Assembly (NCBI GenBank): GCA_009823395.1
Contig: CM020510.1
Coordinates: forward strand, 12,032,273-12,096,272
DNA from: Thamnaconus septentrionalis
Lineage: Eukaryota > Chordata > Actinopteri > Tetraodontiformes > Monacanthidae
Length of the DNA stretch: 64,000 nucleotides
Direction: 5' to 3'
Position 1 is the first letter of the stretch. Each line of letters opens with the position of its first letter. Positions 9,637-32,774 of this stretch are shown one piece after another. Below the pieces are notes generated by a model, which saw nothing but the letters and a program-made list of their open reading frames with translations, was not told the origin of the DNA and did not search any database. Made by a program: the position numbers and the translations under genes.

Positions 9637-12308
9637 TTACTTCTGGGCGGGGATCATGCCGTCGATGGACTCGCCCTTCTCCAGCTTCTTCTCCATCTCC
9701 ACCATCAGCTTGACGCCGTCGACCACCAGCTGCACCTGGTACACCTCGGAGGAGCCCAGACGGTCAGCGTTGGAGATGTCGAACACGCCGCCCACGGAGG
9801 CTGTGTCGACGCCACCTGGTGGAGGGAAGGAGGGATGACAAGAATGAGGGCGATGCGTCGCAACAACAACAAAAAGAGGCTCTCTGTGCTTCCCGTACCG
9901 GTTCCACGCTTCTGCAGACGCAGCCTGGTCAGGATCTCCTCGAACTTGGCGTGTGTGCTCAGCTTGGGCAGCTTGACGTGCACGCCACCGCGCAGGCCGG
10001 TTCCCAGGTTGGAGGGGCAGGTCAGGATGTAGCCCAGATGCTCGTTCCACATGAAGCCGTGGTTGTGCTTCTTGAAGATCTCCTCAATCTGAGCAGCAGG
10101 ACAGAGAGGTGAATATTCACAGCGTTTTATGTCAGTCCCTGTTTCCACAGTAGAAGTACATTTGCTTTTTGTGTAATTTAAATGCGGGTGAAAGTAAAAT
10201 GACATTTGTACTTTTTGTCCCCATTCATTTTAATCCCAAATTGATGCCTTTGCATGTTGCACAATGAGACTGCGTGGGTGTGACGGGGCGCTGTTACCTT
10301 CTGCAGGCCAACGCAGAAGCGCCTGAAGACCTCCTTCATGTTGCCACCCTTCTGCATGGAGATGACGCGCAGGTGATCCTCCTCGTTCACCCAGACCAGG
10401 AAGGTCTTGTTGTCGTTGTGCCTGGAGAGACACAGTCAACTCAGCGTTAATCTCTTTACCCCGGCGTTGCACGCTGCTCATTATGAAGTGCTTCAGTCAC
10501 AGCCTGACCCTTCCTTCACATCTCTTAAAGTCATATAATGGTGGTTGGCGAGTCTAAAGGTACAATCCACTGTTTTGTATAAGCATTATTTTCCAACAAT
10601 GATTCCATCTCTTGTCCAACTTCCTGGTAAAAATGGAAAAATCCCTCCATCTTTCACTTGCTCCTCTTTACAGAAAGTGTGAGTTCTAAAATAAAGAAAT
10701 TAGCCCATTTGTGATGTCACAAAAGATACTAATATCTCACTTTCGGCTGTAAACATGGAGCTAAAAAATGCTCTTTTCTGAAGACCTTTGTGGATTCTAA
10801 CTCAAGTGAGGCTCCTTCACTGTAGGAAAATAACTGTCTCTCACCAGATGCCTCTGCCGTCGGGCCAGTCACGGGCCATGCCGGCGCAGGTCAGCAGGGG
10901 GGACACGGGCTTGTCAAACAGGAAGTGATCAGCGATCAGCTGCTCCTGCTCGGCGTCGGTCATGCCTTCCAGGGGGTAGTACTTTCCCTTGAACTCACCC
11001 TCCAGGCTGGCCAGGGCTGTCACACAGGAGAGGAGTCGATCTCTCAGTTAAAACGTTCCACATCCCGTCAAAAAAAAAAAAAAAAGAGTTGCGTCAAAAA
11101 TGTGGGGATACTTACCCTCGATGGACAGCTTCTCAATGCTTCTGCGCTCTCCACGGCTGTTGTGGGGGGGCAGGGTGAATCCCTTGATGGAGCGTCCAGT
11201 ACGGACACGGCTGGACAGCACGTAGTTGGGGTCCAGGTCGTCACCACCCTGGAGACACGGGACACTTTGTTAAATCCAACAGTGAACATTGTTTTTAGAT
11301 ATCCTTTAAGGTAAGGGAAAGGCAAATGTAAAGAACATTTGCAATTATTCAGATGAATTTCTTCTTCTTCAAAAAGCCTAGATTCCCTTCTCACCTTCAG
11401 GTTCTCGAAGTTCAGGTCGGTCTTGTGCTTGTCGGTGGGCTTGTATCCACCGTGACGGTCGGAGATGACGGGGTCCAGCAGATCCTTGAAGACCTCGTAG
11501 GACTCCTCATCACCAGCAACGCAGCCCACGGTCATGATGAAGGGGTGACCTTGGAGACAAGACAGAGGAAGACCGTGGAAGTGAGCGACATTGTGAGTGA
11601 GGCGTGTCACAGTTTTCTGTCACTTCAGATCTAGAGTCTTGCACATCCATCTTGCCAGGCTCCCAAAAGTCAAAGGTTTTTAGTCGGTCGACAAGGCAGG
11701 AACTACAGGCGCACGGTGCCATTTAAACCACCGAAGAAGAAATACATGAAGCAAATGCAAACCTAGCTGGTGCTACAAAAAGATGGATGAATTAAAAAGA
11801 TTGATGGAATTTTGATCGTGACAGAATGTAGAACAACACTGAAGTTTGGGGGCTGGAGTGTGGGGGATGGTAAATGGCACTCCAATAGATACTGTTTTGA
11901 ATGAATGTGTAGAATGTTGAACAGTTGCAAGATTTTTTTCGTTGCAGTGATCTTTGAGAATTAACAGCGAGCTCCTGGTTGGTTGTTGACGTCCTCACCA
12001 GGGTTGTCAACGCCGGTCTGGATGATGTCATCCAGGGTGAAGCCACTGGGGGTGGACTTGCCCCTCAGCTTGCCGTAGATCTCCTTGTTCAGCACCTACA
12101 CGGCAGGTGGACAGGTCGGTGACTACCCGCTCACACAGCACCCTCAAGTCTTTCCCACAGGTGAAAGATTAAAAACATGCATGGTATTTTTCTTTCTATT
12201 TGACGGAAGGAGCACCTTGGCCATGTGGTTGTTGTGCAGGGAGAGGTCGGGGAACTCCTCGTCCACGGAGAACTTCATCTTGTAGTCGTTGTGACAGTTC
12301 TTTGCCAT
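9637..12308 (-). CDS. ckm: Muscle-type creatine kinase, complete, 8 coding exons, 380 aa
   Basis: Cytosolic creatine kinase M catalyses creatine + MgATP to phosphocreatine + MgADP, buffering ATP in muscle. Coding exons in transcript order: 12308-12216, 12095-11999, 11549-11395, 11248-11116, 11016-10845, 10421-10298, 10088-9899, 9815-9637. All introns are GT-AG and the total is 1143 nt. The start [13 protein letters not shown] matches teleost muscle CKs. Visible motifs include [31 protein letters not shown], the active-site segment [13 protein letters not shown] (reactive Cys282, Cys283 in human) and the C-terminus [10 protein letters not shown]. Internal exon sizes 155, 133, 172, 124 and 190 equal those I recall for mammalian CKM. 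Odd: the first coding exon is split by an extra 120-bp intron after Lys31. Teleosts have ckma and ckmb paralogues and I cannot say which this is. Confidence 0.96.
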
Positions 12309-13490
12309 GGTTGCGATTCTTACTCCGTCTGGGGGAAGCACAAAGAGAGTGGAGGTGTTCATCAGAATCAATCACAAAAAATCACAAAATCTCTTTCTGC
12401 GTCCGCGTTATTAGTGGTTTGATTGTAATATTGGGCGTCCGTTGGGTACCGGTTTTACTTTCCGGCATTTCACCAAGTTTTTCGAGCGCCTTGTCTATGA
12501 GTCTCCTGGTGGCCAGGAGACACCTTCTCATGCTGTCAGCCTGTCTGTCAGCCTGTCTGTCAGCCTGTCTGTCAGCTGTGCTCCCAGCAGGCCTGTCTGT
12601 CAGATCGTCTCGCCACCTGCCAGCCTCCAACACCCTCCGCTACAGCAGGGGTTATTAATAGAGCAGCTGTGGCCCCTCGCTACCATCCCCACCTCATCCC
12701 TCCCCCACCTCTGAAGGACGGCTACTGTTTCCTGCACACGCCAGTGAATGATTTTCTCCGTCTCTGCCTCTTAGCGTCAGGCTGAGAGAAGTTTGCAACG
12801 CTGAGAAATTTTGACTCCAGGTGGAAAGAAAGTGCACAAGAAATGTCTCATGCCGTTTTCTGGATTGCTCAAATTTAAAAGGAAAAATTAAAAAAATTTA
12901 AATTATTGATTTAACCTGTGGGAAATAAGAGGTTAAAAAAATCAGAAAGACAAAAATGTCAAATCAACAAAGTCAAAGAATCAGTCAGCGCTGACATGCA
13001 GTTTGTGAGATTATTTTTCAACTCTTTTCACTGCGTCTGTTTAAAAAAAAATCCCTCAAGCGGTCGGTGACACCTGGAGCACTTAAAGGTCAAAGCACTG
13101 CATGTGTCTCAAGTCACAGCAGCTGATCGTCGCAACTGTTCCACTGACCCTGTTTTCTTTCCCAAAAGACCCCATGTGGGCCAAAGTTTAGAAGCTTTAA
13201 ACCATGCAAACTTCACAAACTGCAAAACCTTAGAGGAAAATAAAAATGAATGGCATCTCCAAATGTTGCCAGCAGAGAGATTTTCCCTGCAGATAAATGG
13301 TTTCAAAACTTTTCGGCTGGCAAACATCCAACATTGTCCAATACAACAACTTCACTGCATTCTTATTCCTGGAATTGTAAAAAAAAAGTTTGAATAAAAT
13401 GGCCAGTTTGCCTTTTACCTGCTAAGGAGAAAAGAAAGAGGTAACAGATCCCGGGATCAGGTACTGTCCACCAAATGTAGGGGTTGCCCA
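12309..13490 (-). other. ckm: CKM 5' UTR exons and intron 1
   Basis: The 5' UTR continues from the ATG to an acceptor (cccccag before 12328). A plausible non-coding exon 1 covers about 13419-13490 and ends in a gtaaaa donor, placing a 1.1-kb intron between. This layout (non-coding exon 1, ATG in exon 2) is that of vertebrate CKM genes. The intron holds a degenerate 12-bp minisatellite, gcctgtctgtca, near 12534-12577. Confidence 0.6.
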
Positions 13491-13494
13491 ACTC

Positions 13495-13580
13495 TGTCAG
13501 GTGATGGACTTAAGCATTTATACCCAGACCTCTGCCCTCATTGGCTAATGGGTGGCGTGGTCCTTCCCTTTGATTGGTCG
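13495..13580 (-). promoter_or_regulatory. ckm: CKM core promoter
   Basis: On the minus strand a TATAAAT box lies at 13522-13516, about 30 bp upstream of the predicted start of the non-coding exon. CCAAT boxes lie just above it at 13544-13540 and 13577-13573. A CACCTG E-box near 13500 would suit MyoD-type regulation, but single E-boxes are common by chance. Confidence 0.55.
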
Positions 13581-14494
13581 CTGGACGTTTTCTGTGTCGG
13601 GCGGCTTTGGAAAAGGAAAGAACCCGACGTCGCACAACACTCGAGACGAGAGGCGAGGCAACAGCTGCAGCCGCAGCCTTTTCACCTCGCAGCTGCCCTG
13701 CTGCAGTCTGCAGGAATCGACGCAGTACTAAACTTATATATATTATTCCTTGCATATACATAATTCCTCAAAAAGAAATCCTCTCTGTTTAAAATGGCTA
13801 AATTATTTAGACTGACAAAATGTTTTTCATATAAGTAAAATGTAATATCTGCAGTTTCAAGCATTATAAATTATATAAATATATTTTGTCTGGAGCTTAA
13901 TTAATTTGTTTATTTAAAAAAACAAAGAAACACTGTAATATTTAATCTCCACTTCTTTAATGAATTTGCAGGGACAGTATGTGTACGTGTATATGTAACG
14001 CTGGATGTCACAGCCGTGTTGAATAAGTTGGGAACAAGCGAGCGCAACAACGTAATGGCCAGATTCAATTACAGGGAGCCCTGATGATTGGAGATCCTTG
14101 TGTCAGAATTAGACCAAGTGCTGAACTTTGATTGGGGGTAATTGTTAAGCCACCTCAGTGAAACACCGGGTACTTTAATTTCCTCTGCCTGTGTTCAACC
14201 TGCAGCCTCACGCTGTGTTCTGCATAAATATCAGTGTGTCTCTCCTGTACGACTGCCAGTGTCATCATCGCCCTGCACCTGTAGTGTGATGGACCTGGCT
14301 AATCTACCCGCCGACAGATACTAAAACTCACACACACCATGTGACAGAGTCAGAACTGTGGGGGTGGAAGCCGGGGGGGCGGCTGTGACGCAGGCCGCTC
14401 CCATGGAACTCAGAGGCTCATATCCAGGCAACCAATCACATAAATAATAGGAAGATATTTATAAATACAGGGAGAGATTTTTTGCATTAGTGGA

Positions 14495-14885
14495 ACAATG
14501 TGGACGACACTGTGGTTAGCAGTGCCGCCTCACAGCAAGTTACAGGTTGTGGGTTCAATTCTGGGTCTGCGATCTTTGTTTGTGGAGTTTGCATGATCTC
14601 CCTGTGTCTGTGTGGGTTCTCTCCAGGTTCTCCAGCTTCCTCCCACAGTCCAAAACCATGCATGTGAGGTGAATTGGAAACGCTAAATCGTCAATTGGTG
14701 TGAGTGTGTAAGTGTGAATGGTCGTATGTCTTTGCATGTCCTTCTATGTGGCTCTGCGATGAACGGCCGACTTGTACAGGGTGTCACCCTGCCGTCACCC
14801 CATGACAGCTGGGATCGGCTCCAGCAGACCCCCACAACCCTGAGTGGAGGAGGTAGTGGGTATGGTAAGTGGGTGGATGGAGCAA
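14495..14885 (+). mobile_element. tRNA-headed SINE-type repeat
   Basis: The left end has Pol III promoter-like boxes: tggttagcagtg (A-box-like) and gggttcaattct (B-box-like), about 40 bp apart. After this comes a body I recognise as a very common teleost dispersed repeat, with ggagtttgcatgatctccct, ggttctctccaggttctcc, cttcctcccacagtccaaaa, cgatgaacggccgacttgta and cagctgggatcggctccagc. It lies in the CKM-KLC3 spacer and is diverged, so it is probably an old insertion. Confidence 0.65.
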
Positions 14886-15745
14886 TGTGATTTTCTTTTT
14901 GCATCACGTAGCTTTGCTCATTATTGGAGGGTACCAAAAAAATACCAATAAAATTTGGTATTTGCTGGTATTTGTGCTTTTCTAGCTTTGTTGAGTGACT
15001 GGTTCCCCCTGGAAGACCACCTGAAGGGCCAATGAACATTTCCCCTTAGTTGCAAACACAGAGACCTAAACCCCCCTGGCAGCTGCTGAAAGATTCAATG
15101 CTGTGAGCTTATGTGCTATTGTGATAAAGAAAAAAATATATGTACATGCATAAATAAATACATGCTCGCTAAGTAATGCCTGCGTTCGTGCCGTCCTGAT
15201 TTTATAACTGCAAATGCAAATTAGCGGTGGGCAGCTGTGGTTGAAGGGTGCGGCTGTTCAGGTCGTCGCTCCGAGCCTCTGCACCTTTGCTCTAAATCAA
15301 AGCCCCGTGTAGAGTTTCACTGCTAGCAGCTCCGCCATTCGGACGTGACTTTCCAAATTAGTCTTCCTCCGTGCCGCTGCGTGCTCCTCCGACCAGAGCA
15401 CCAGCCTCATCACGTACTCATGGCTGCAGCCAGAGGTCACTCAGTGGCAGTGTTGTGCACAATGTACCTTAAACTAAAACCACCATATGGGACAGTGACA
15501 GGACTTTTGCCCAGCAGGTGTAGACGTTATTTTAAAGAGAGCTCCAGGTCCGTCCCAACAGTCGCATGTTTCAGCGCAGCTGTCCACAAAGTGAACAGGT
15601 GAATGAATAATGCAGCAGCGCAGGCCGAAAAGTCACAGTTTGTGCCAGACGGGTCTTTCACTGATTCAGTCCAGTTGTTCGTATGAAACTCTGGCACAGG
15701 ATCCACCCTCCTAATTTGGACGGTCATTCCATCTGCCAGCACAAA

Positions 15746-15746
<1 letters not shown>

Positions 15747-15793
<47 letters not shown>

Positions 15794-15808
15794 ACACACA
15801 CACACACA
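15747..15808. repeat. (CA)n microsatellite
   Basis: About 30 CA units with a single GA interruption, in the CKM-KLC3 spacer. Confidence 0.95.
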
Positions 15809-18800
15809 TTCACACCCTCCCACAGTCGCCTGAACCCAGCAGCTGCCCTGGGGCTGTGGGCACAAGAGGACAGTTATGTAATCAGAACACTGCACCTACC
15901 ATTCATGATAATTCGTTCTCACGAGAGCCGTGTGAAAATACATATTTATATGTATGTAGATATATTTTTTTTTTTTCAACAGTACTCTGTTCAATCAAAG
16001 AGATGAAGGCATCTGTTTGTTTAATTTTTCTGTGAATTTGTTGCTGCCCAATAACGGTGTTAAAATCAACCATCTGGTGTGCTGGATGTAAAAATGCAAA
16101 TGGGCGCTTTTATTAATTGAAAAAAAAATCACACATCTGAAGAAACTAAAGGAATTGCTGCTTCTTGTTCATCGTCGCACCTTCCAAGTAGCTTCTCTGA
16201 TTTGAATTTTAGTACTGATTTTATTTTCAGTGATGACACTTTTCTTTTTTTAACCTCAAACAGTCATTCTTGACTTAGGTGTGGAGTCAAAGTGAAAAAT
16301 AACTCATCTTCTGCTTTGCAGGAGAATCTTTTTGAGTCATTATGTGTGAGCCCGGTCCCACTGAAGAGGGAGAACATAACTTCTCAGCCTCGTTTGAGCT
16401 GGCGAGCCGTCTCCCTGCGGATTCACAGCGCGCCCTGTGGGATCGCTGGTGGGTTATATTCACATATTCACACGTGTGTGCTGCCAGGAACAAGAGGCAG
16501 CGTCGAACAGTGACGCCCTCCACTGACGCAAAGCCGACTAGCTGCTATGAGCGTTTCGGAGTAACTGACTGCTCCATGGATTGTTCCCGGGAATTCATGG
16601 GGGCGGAAAGACACCTGGTTCGCAGGTTTTTCTTGACAACAAGATGAAAACGAATGAATTTTAACTCTGTTGAGTTTTTGTGTGTTTTTGTTTTTGAGTT
16701 TTATCATTGCTGACAGAGACGGCAGCCATCATGCCGTCCACCAACTGCTTCAGATTGAAGTTAGGTCAAATGTTTCAGGCAGCTGAGTCCTGAACGAGAG
16801 CAGGGAAGGAAAGAAAAATCTTGTTCACAGTTTGAGGAGGCCCCCAAAATAGACGGAGGCATTTGTAAGATGACTCTGTCGCCTTGTGCATGCTCACGGG
16901 GGAAGAATGTTGGAATGGAATGAGCCGAATAGGAAGGAGGGACAGTGTTTTTTGTCTAGTTTGATCCGGTTGTACACAACACACACGGCACTTGACTGGC
17001 TGCTAGATGAGTGTGCTAGTGCTTCCTTTGTTTGACAGTGCACTGTTAATGATGCAGGTGTCTGCAGAGGGCGTCTCTGCAATGGCTTTGCGATGTGAAG
17101 TGTGTCATGGTTAATTTCTCTTATTTTGCATGTTTGTGTATCCGTCAAAGATGCTGTGAACATTGAAGAGTGAAATGTGATCATCAGAGCGAGTTATGAG
17201 AGAGACGGTGAATCCAGGCCTGAACTTTGAGTCTATCTTTAGTGGTGCCTCTGCAGGTCTTCCCATCTCCAGTACCAGCCCTCCTGATTGAATTGCTTCG
17301 ACTCAGCAGCAAAAGTGTTGGTGCTCCTCCATCTCGTCCCTTCATCCATCCCTCTCACCCAGCCTCACTTATGCAACTTCGATTTTGTGCAAAGTCTCAC
17401 ACATAAATTGGAAAAAGTGTGCGTGCAGGTGTTGGTGTGCGCACGCACCTCCAATTCAGCGACAGCTGCCACTAAGATTTTTGCATCAACCTTCAATAAA
17501 TTGGAACTTATTGAATAAATAGTTAGATAAATATCTGTATTCCTATTATTTGAAATGTGAATTAATGTGAAACTAGTTAGTTAGTTATTAACCTTTTTAA
17601 AGTTTAAAATTAATTATTTCTGTGTCAAAATAAATGAAACTAATGAGAAGGCTTGTGTGTTTCTTGCAGTATATTTTCTTTCCTTTAAATGACAGTAAAC
17701 ATTAACAACAAAATGTAGTCATGCACACACTGTAGAGTTGACCTGCCAACTAGCTATTTCCCATTATTGACAACTGTGTACACACACAGTGTGTGAGTGA
17801 GTGTGTGTGAGTGAGAGAGAGAGAGAGAGACAGAGAGAGAGAGAGAAACAATGTTTATTTTACCTCTTTGCCACCACAGCACGGTGGCAGAGAGGATCAG
17901 CCATGCTTAGCAGTTCTTATGAAGGTTGTTGTTCTTTATGAGAAGATTTGAAGGGCCTAAAGCGATTTAGCCTGGCTTAGTTTTTCACCCTGTGGATTTC
18001 AAGTGAAAATTTACATGGAAAGGTGCAAGAAAATTTTTTATCACAACTCAAGATCGCCAACAGAATGCATGGCAGAATGTTGATTTCCACTCTTCTTTCC
18101 CACACTTTCCGTCATCACCTGGTGTTTTTCTTCCTCATCTGGTGTCGAATTCTAGCTTCTGGTTTTGTATGTGGGACTCTTCCAGGCCTGACCTATGGCA
18201 CCTGATGTCAGCTGTTGTCCCCAGTAGGTGCTGCTGGCGTGAACATCAGGTCTTGGTGGGCTGCCAGGAGGTGTGTCCCCAGAGACCTGTGACCTTACAT
18301 GGCCAGGCTACGCCTGCACGCCGGCCTCTGCTGGTCAGTCCCGCCTCTCCTCACAGCGGAGCCATCTGTCTGCACCGTCATATAACTGTCAGGCACATAT
18401 AACAGACGGAAACACACACACACACACACACACACACATCTACGTATACACACATACACACTCGTGGCAGTGTGGGTTTCTTCTTTCTTATGAATTTTTG
18501 TTTCGTGAGATTTTTAAAAGAACCCCTCAAGTGTTCAGTGTCAACAAGTGGAGGCAGGAACAGTAGCTCCCTCAAGTGGGAAAAAAGTGCGTTGCACGAT
18601 TGACCTACTCACTTTGCTGTACGATTGAATGGAGGAAGTGAAGTGCGCCATCTGCAGGGACTCTGATCAGCCAAAACTGCATGAATGAATGGAGAAGTGA
18701 ACAAAGTAATTGATATATCCGCCGTGTGACGTCAACATACATTTCCGGCAAAACCCCTCTCTTCTTTCGTTCTTTCTCTGTCTTGAGCTCCCTGCTGAGA

Positions 18801-19319
18801 CCACGGATTCCTTTTAAAAGATTAAATTTATGTTGTCACTGATATGACTATTTGTGTGTAGTTAGTGTACGCTAAACTGCTCCGCTGTTGTCCCACTGAC
18901 TTAAATCTTCACCCTTAAACTGATTTGGCCCTCGCCTTGTAACTCTCCATTGGATTGGATTAGCCACTGTGACATTAATAAATCTGAAACACACACACAC
19001 ACGGACCACCCAGTTCATCTGACTGATTAAACACGCACCACCTGTGAGATAAGCTGCAGAACCTGACTCTTTCAAAACCCACAGAGCTCTGTGTTACTGA
19101 CTATATTTGGCCAATGCTCCATGTCATACAGAATCAATTATCATATTAAGTGTACATTTACACATCATAATATTTTTTTAAAGGTAAAGCTTGAAACAGA
19201 AATACTTAAGTGACAACATCAAGTGCTATTTACGAATCTGTTTCAACGGAAGGTTGGTAAACATCCAGTAATCTGTCATAATAATCTGTCTTCTCCTGTT
19301 GACAATTCGTTTTCCCACA

Positions 19320-20300
19320 GACGGGTTGCGTTGTCCCAGGCTGGGCCGCGACGGCGCGGTGTATGGTGGGAAATACGATATCAGGTAAGCTCCTCGGCGG
19401 CGTCAAGTCAGTCGGATATAGTTATACCAGCGCAGGAAACTCTTATATTTTACCTTCAGAATAAAACAGCGGTGGTTATCGGTGTGCCGGAACGATGTGA
19501 CATCAGAGTGGTTTGTCGACGACGGACCTTTTACGTTGGAGGGCAATACCGGAAGAGGACTGAGTGTGTGGTACTAGCCTAAATGCTAATGATGAGGAGG
19601 AGCTGAGAGCACCGATGAGGTAGCAGGTGAATCACCCGGTGTCCCTAGTGTTTCGCTGTACAACCTGTGTCGTTTAAAGCCTGTAAAACTGTTAGAAGAA
19701 ATGCACAATCTCAATAAGGCGTTATTGTACAAATTAAAACAACCGTTTTGATTCCGCTGACAAATTGCTGGAAGCACACCGCCAACAGCCGGGCTTAGCA
19801 GGTAAGCTATAAATAACTTTAGTGGATGTGACAAGGCGGCTACTTGTTTGTCTGGGGGTTTATGCTGCTGTTTAGCAAAACAGAGAAACACGGGGAGAAT
19901 TTCACCTACCGCACAGCAACATTTCGCCAAGAGTACGTGTAAAGAAATTCGTTAGTCGTCTGATGTGACGCAGTCCCCATCAAATGAGCAGGACTGGGTT
20001 TGTTGACATTTCAAATTAACATAAGAAAAAGCCTTGAATTTCCGACTGTTTTGAAAGTGACCTGAGGCGTGTAGCATCGCCCGCAGTAAACACGGAGGAA
20101 GTTCAGTGAATTCCTCCGGTGTGTTTATTTTCCATGGAATATTTCTCCCCCAAATTATCTCAATAAACATCAGTGTCGAAAGTAACGGGCCTAATTATGC
20201 TCGCCAACCAGTTCTAATTATTTATTCAATATGGTCACTGCTTCCGTGTGTGTTTCCAGGTTTAACACCGGTGTGAAGGGGAAACCTCGCGGCTGCAGCG
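19320..20300 (+). promoter_or_regulatory. klc3: KLC3 5' UTR and promoter region
   Basis: The first coding exon has an acceptor (tgtttccag, 20251-20259), so 20260-20300 is 5' UTR and at least one upstream non-coding exon exists. Candidate donors are CAG/gtaagc at 19384/19385 and AGCAG/gtaagc at about 19801/19802. The first follows a relatively CpG-rich stretch. Which one is used cannot be decided here. Confidence 0.4.

Positions 20301-25063
<4,763 letters not shown>

Positions 25064-25109
<46 letters not shown>
25064..25109. repeat. (AC)n microsatellite abutting the KLC3 stop codon
   Basis: About 23 AC units. The last A of the TAA stop (25062-25064) is the first base of the run, which therefore begins the 3' UTR. 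Confidence 0.95.
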
Positions 25110-25111
<2 letters not shown>

Positions 25112-27268
25112 TAAAAATGTCCTGACTTGGGTCCATGACAAGCATATCAAAAATATTGTGCTGTTTTAAAATCATCTGCTGGCCTCAAGCAAGAGAACAT
25201 GTCGCACATTCCCAATTTTCACATGATCTCTCTCAATGCGATTTAATTTTAAATTTTAATTTATAAAGTCAAAAAAATCTATGAACTGAATTTCAAGATT
25301 TGGTCTAAATGTCCTGCTACATATTTTGTCAGAGCTGAATTTTGCTACATTATTCAAACGCTAAACAAACAATGAAAAAAAGACAGAAAAATCAGATTGG
25401 GATTTTGATCCTCTTTTCAACTCACCACCTCGCCTGTGAAATGATGCCAACAGGCGTCATGTGACCAACTTCTTTCAACCTTATGTTTTTTTCAATAATC
25501 ATGAAGGACTAGAAATGAATTATATCCTGTTTGTTTGTTTGTTTGGCTCTTGGTGAGCAGATTAACGTTCATGTCTCAGTGGCTGTTACAGAGGTGTGTC
25601 ATGTATCTCGTGTTGCTAATGTATCCATTTTTTCTTTTCTGTTAATAACACTGATTGTTATTTATACTTTTATACTGGCTGATTGGCGTTTGTGTCCACG
25701 TCAGATTATCTCCACAGGGAATCTGGAGTCGTTTACACTATGATCAAATCATGACACCGCTGTCATTATTGAACCGGTAGATTTGGTTTACAAGGGGAAA
25801 GACAATCGACTTTGTGCTGAGTCACTTATTAGAAGATTTTGCCTTGAAATGTCAAAGTCAGTCAGATGTTTTTTTTCATACTTTAAGGCCTATGGAAAAA
25901 AAGATTGAATTTGCAATTTTTGCACCAGAGTTTTATCATTCCATTTTGTGAGAAAAAATGACTATTTTTGAATTTTTTTAAAAAAAAAAGTGACACTTGG
26001 CGACAACAGATAAAGAGTGAGAATAAAACTACTTTTTTTTTTATGTACACAATATTTCTGTGTGTATTGCCAGACCTCCACAGCTGGTAGACGTGTCCAC
26101 AAGATTGTTTCCTCCAGTCTTGTTTGTGCCTGAGCTGATAAACGCTGTGATGCTGGTTCAACCCTGGGCACAGTTTGATAAGCTGCTCGCTTCTCCAAAC
26201 TCACTGTGAGCTGTGAAACTCTGCACCTGTGGTCACACCGACGGACTTCAGCTGCGGTTGGGGTTCTTAGGCTGGTCTGTCTGTTTGAGTTTTTAAAATG
26301 TTTGAGCGACAAGCTCGGTAAAAACCAAAGAGACAAGATTCACCCTGAGCCCAAAATATAAATCATGTAAAATCTTTGCAGCTCAATATCACAGATAGTT
26401 TTTATTTCTTAGCACTATCGATATTATTTAAATATACTTGGACTTGTTACTTTAAAAGAAATTCCTGTATTTTTAGGTATAGTATGTAAAGGCCCAACTC
26501 CTTTGAATTTGTGTTATATCTAATATGTTTGAATGTCTAACTTGTTTAAAACGTTAAGAGCTAAAAAATAATAATAATAATAAATTGCACTGTGCTTGTT
26601 AGTTTCCATAGAAACCACCTCCTGCGGAAGTAATGTATAGAAATACCTGTAGAGATGTTACTAACACGCTCGTGCACAAGCTGGATTACATCTCCGATGG
26701 CGTTTATTTTGGTAAACAAATGTCTGTACTTTATATTTATAAGCTTGAATTAGCTTCAATAAATTGCAATGATAATTTTAAAAAAAATAATAATCTGGGC
26801 TCTTTGACTGATTTCAGTGTTTGTGATTTCATTTGTCCGATTTTGTTGAAATAAGTCTGAATGGAACACGCATACAATTAAAACATTAAATAGAAACATT
26901 TATATTTAAGCTTCATGGAAACAGATGCAGCAATATTCAGAATCAGTAAAAAAAAAAATATAACAAATATGTACGGCTGTCGTAGGAAAGGAAACTGTGG
27001 TCTGTGTTGTCGGTTAACATGATCTTGGTCTTAAGTCACGATCCAGTGTCTTGTTTCCTATAGTGATCTGTGGTTCTTACAGCTCACCTGCTAGAGGTTG
27101 ATTTTCAAGTACATGTTGATACCTGTCTTGATTGGATCTGTTGGAGTTCTTTTCACTGTAACAAGATGCCGGTTTACCGTCCGGCAGTCCGCAGCTGACG
27201 GAACGGAGAGCTGAACCCTGACCGTAACAGTGGTGATGAGCTGACAGCGTTGGGCAGTGGCGCCACCT
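25065..27268. other. KLC3 3' UTR and convergent KLC3/ERCC2 spacer
   Basis: No coding exon seen. Candidate plus-strand poly(A) signals are AATAAA at 26579-26584 and 26758-26763, which would make a KLC3 3' UTR of 1.5-1.7 kb. I found no clear minus-strand signal close to the ERCC2 stop, so the ERCC2 3' end is undefined. Confidence 0.4.

Positions 27269-32774
<5,506 letters not shown>

Larger units (their letters stand above)
13600..19300. other. CKM-KLC3 intergenic spacer
   Basis: CKM (minus) and KLC3 (plus) diverge from this 5.7-kb region. Apart from the SINE it contains (CA)n runs at about 15747-15808 and 18411-18438 and a GT/GA-rich run at about 17785-17848. AT-rich sequence follows the CKM promoter at about 13730-13960. 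I see no protein-coding exon. CKM muscle enhancers would be expected here, but I could not place them. Confidence 0.55.

Noticed and set aside
12534..12605. CRISPR-like array of spaced repeats
   Set aside because: It is a contiguous 12-bp minisatellite in a vertebrate intron, with no spacers.
14495..14560. Possible tRNA gene
   Set aside because: The A- and B-box-like motifs belong to the SINE head; no cloverleaf could be drawn.
18142..18402. 86-codon plus-strand frame before KLC3
   Set aside because: No known domain, no splice context, and it ends beside a CA repeat.
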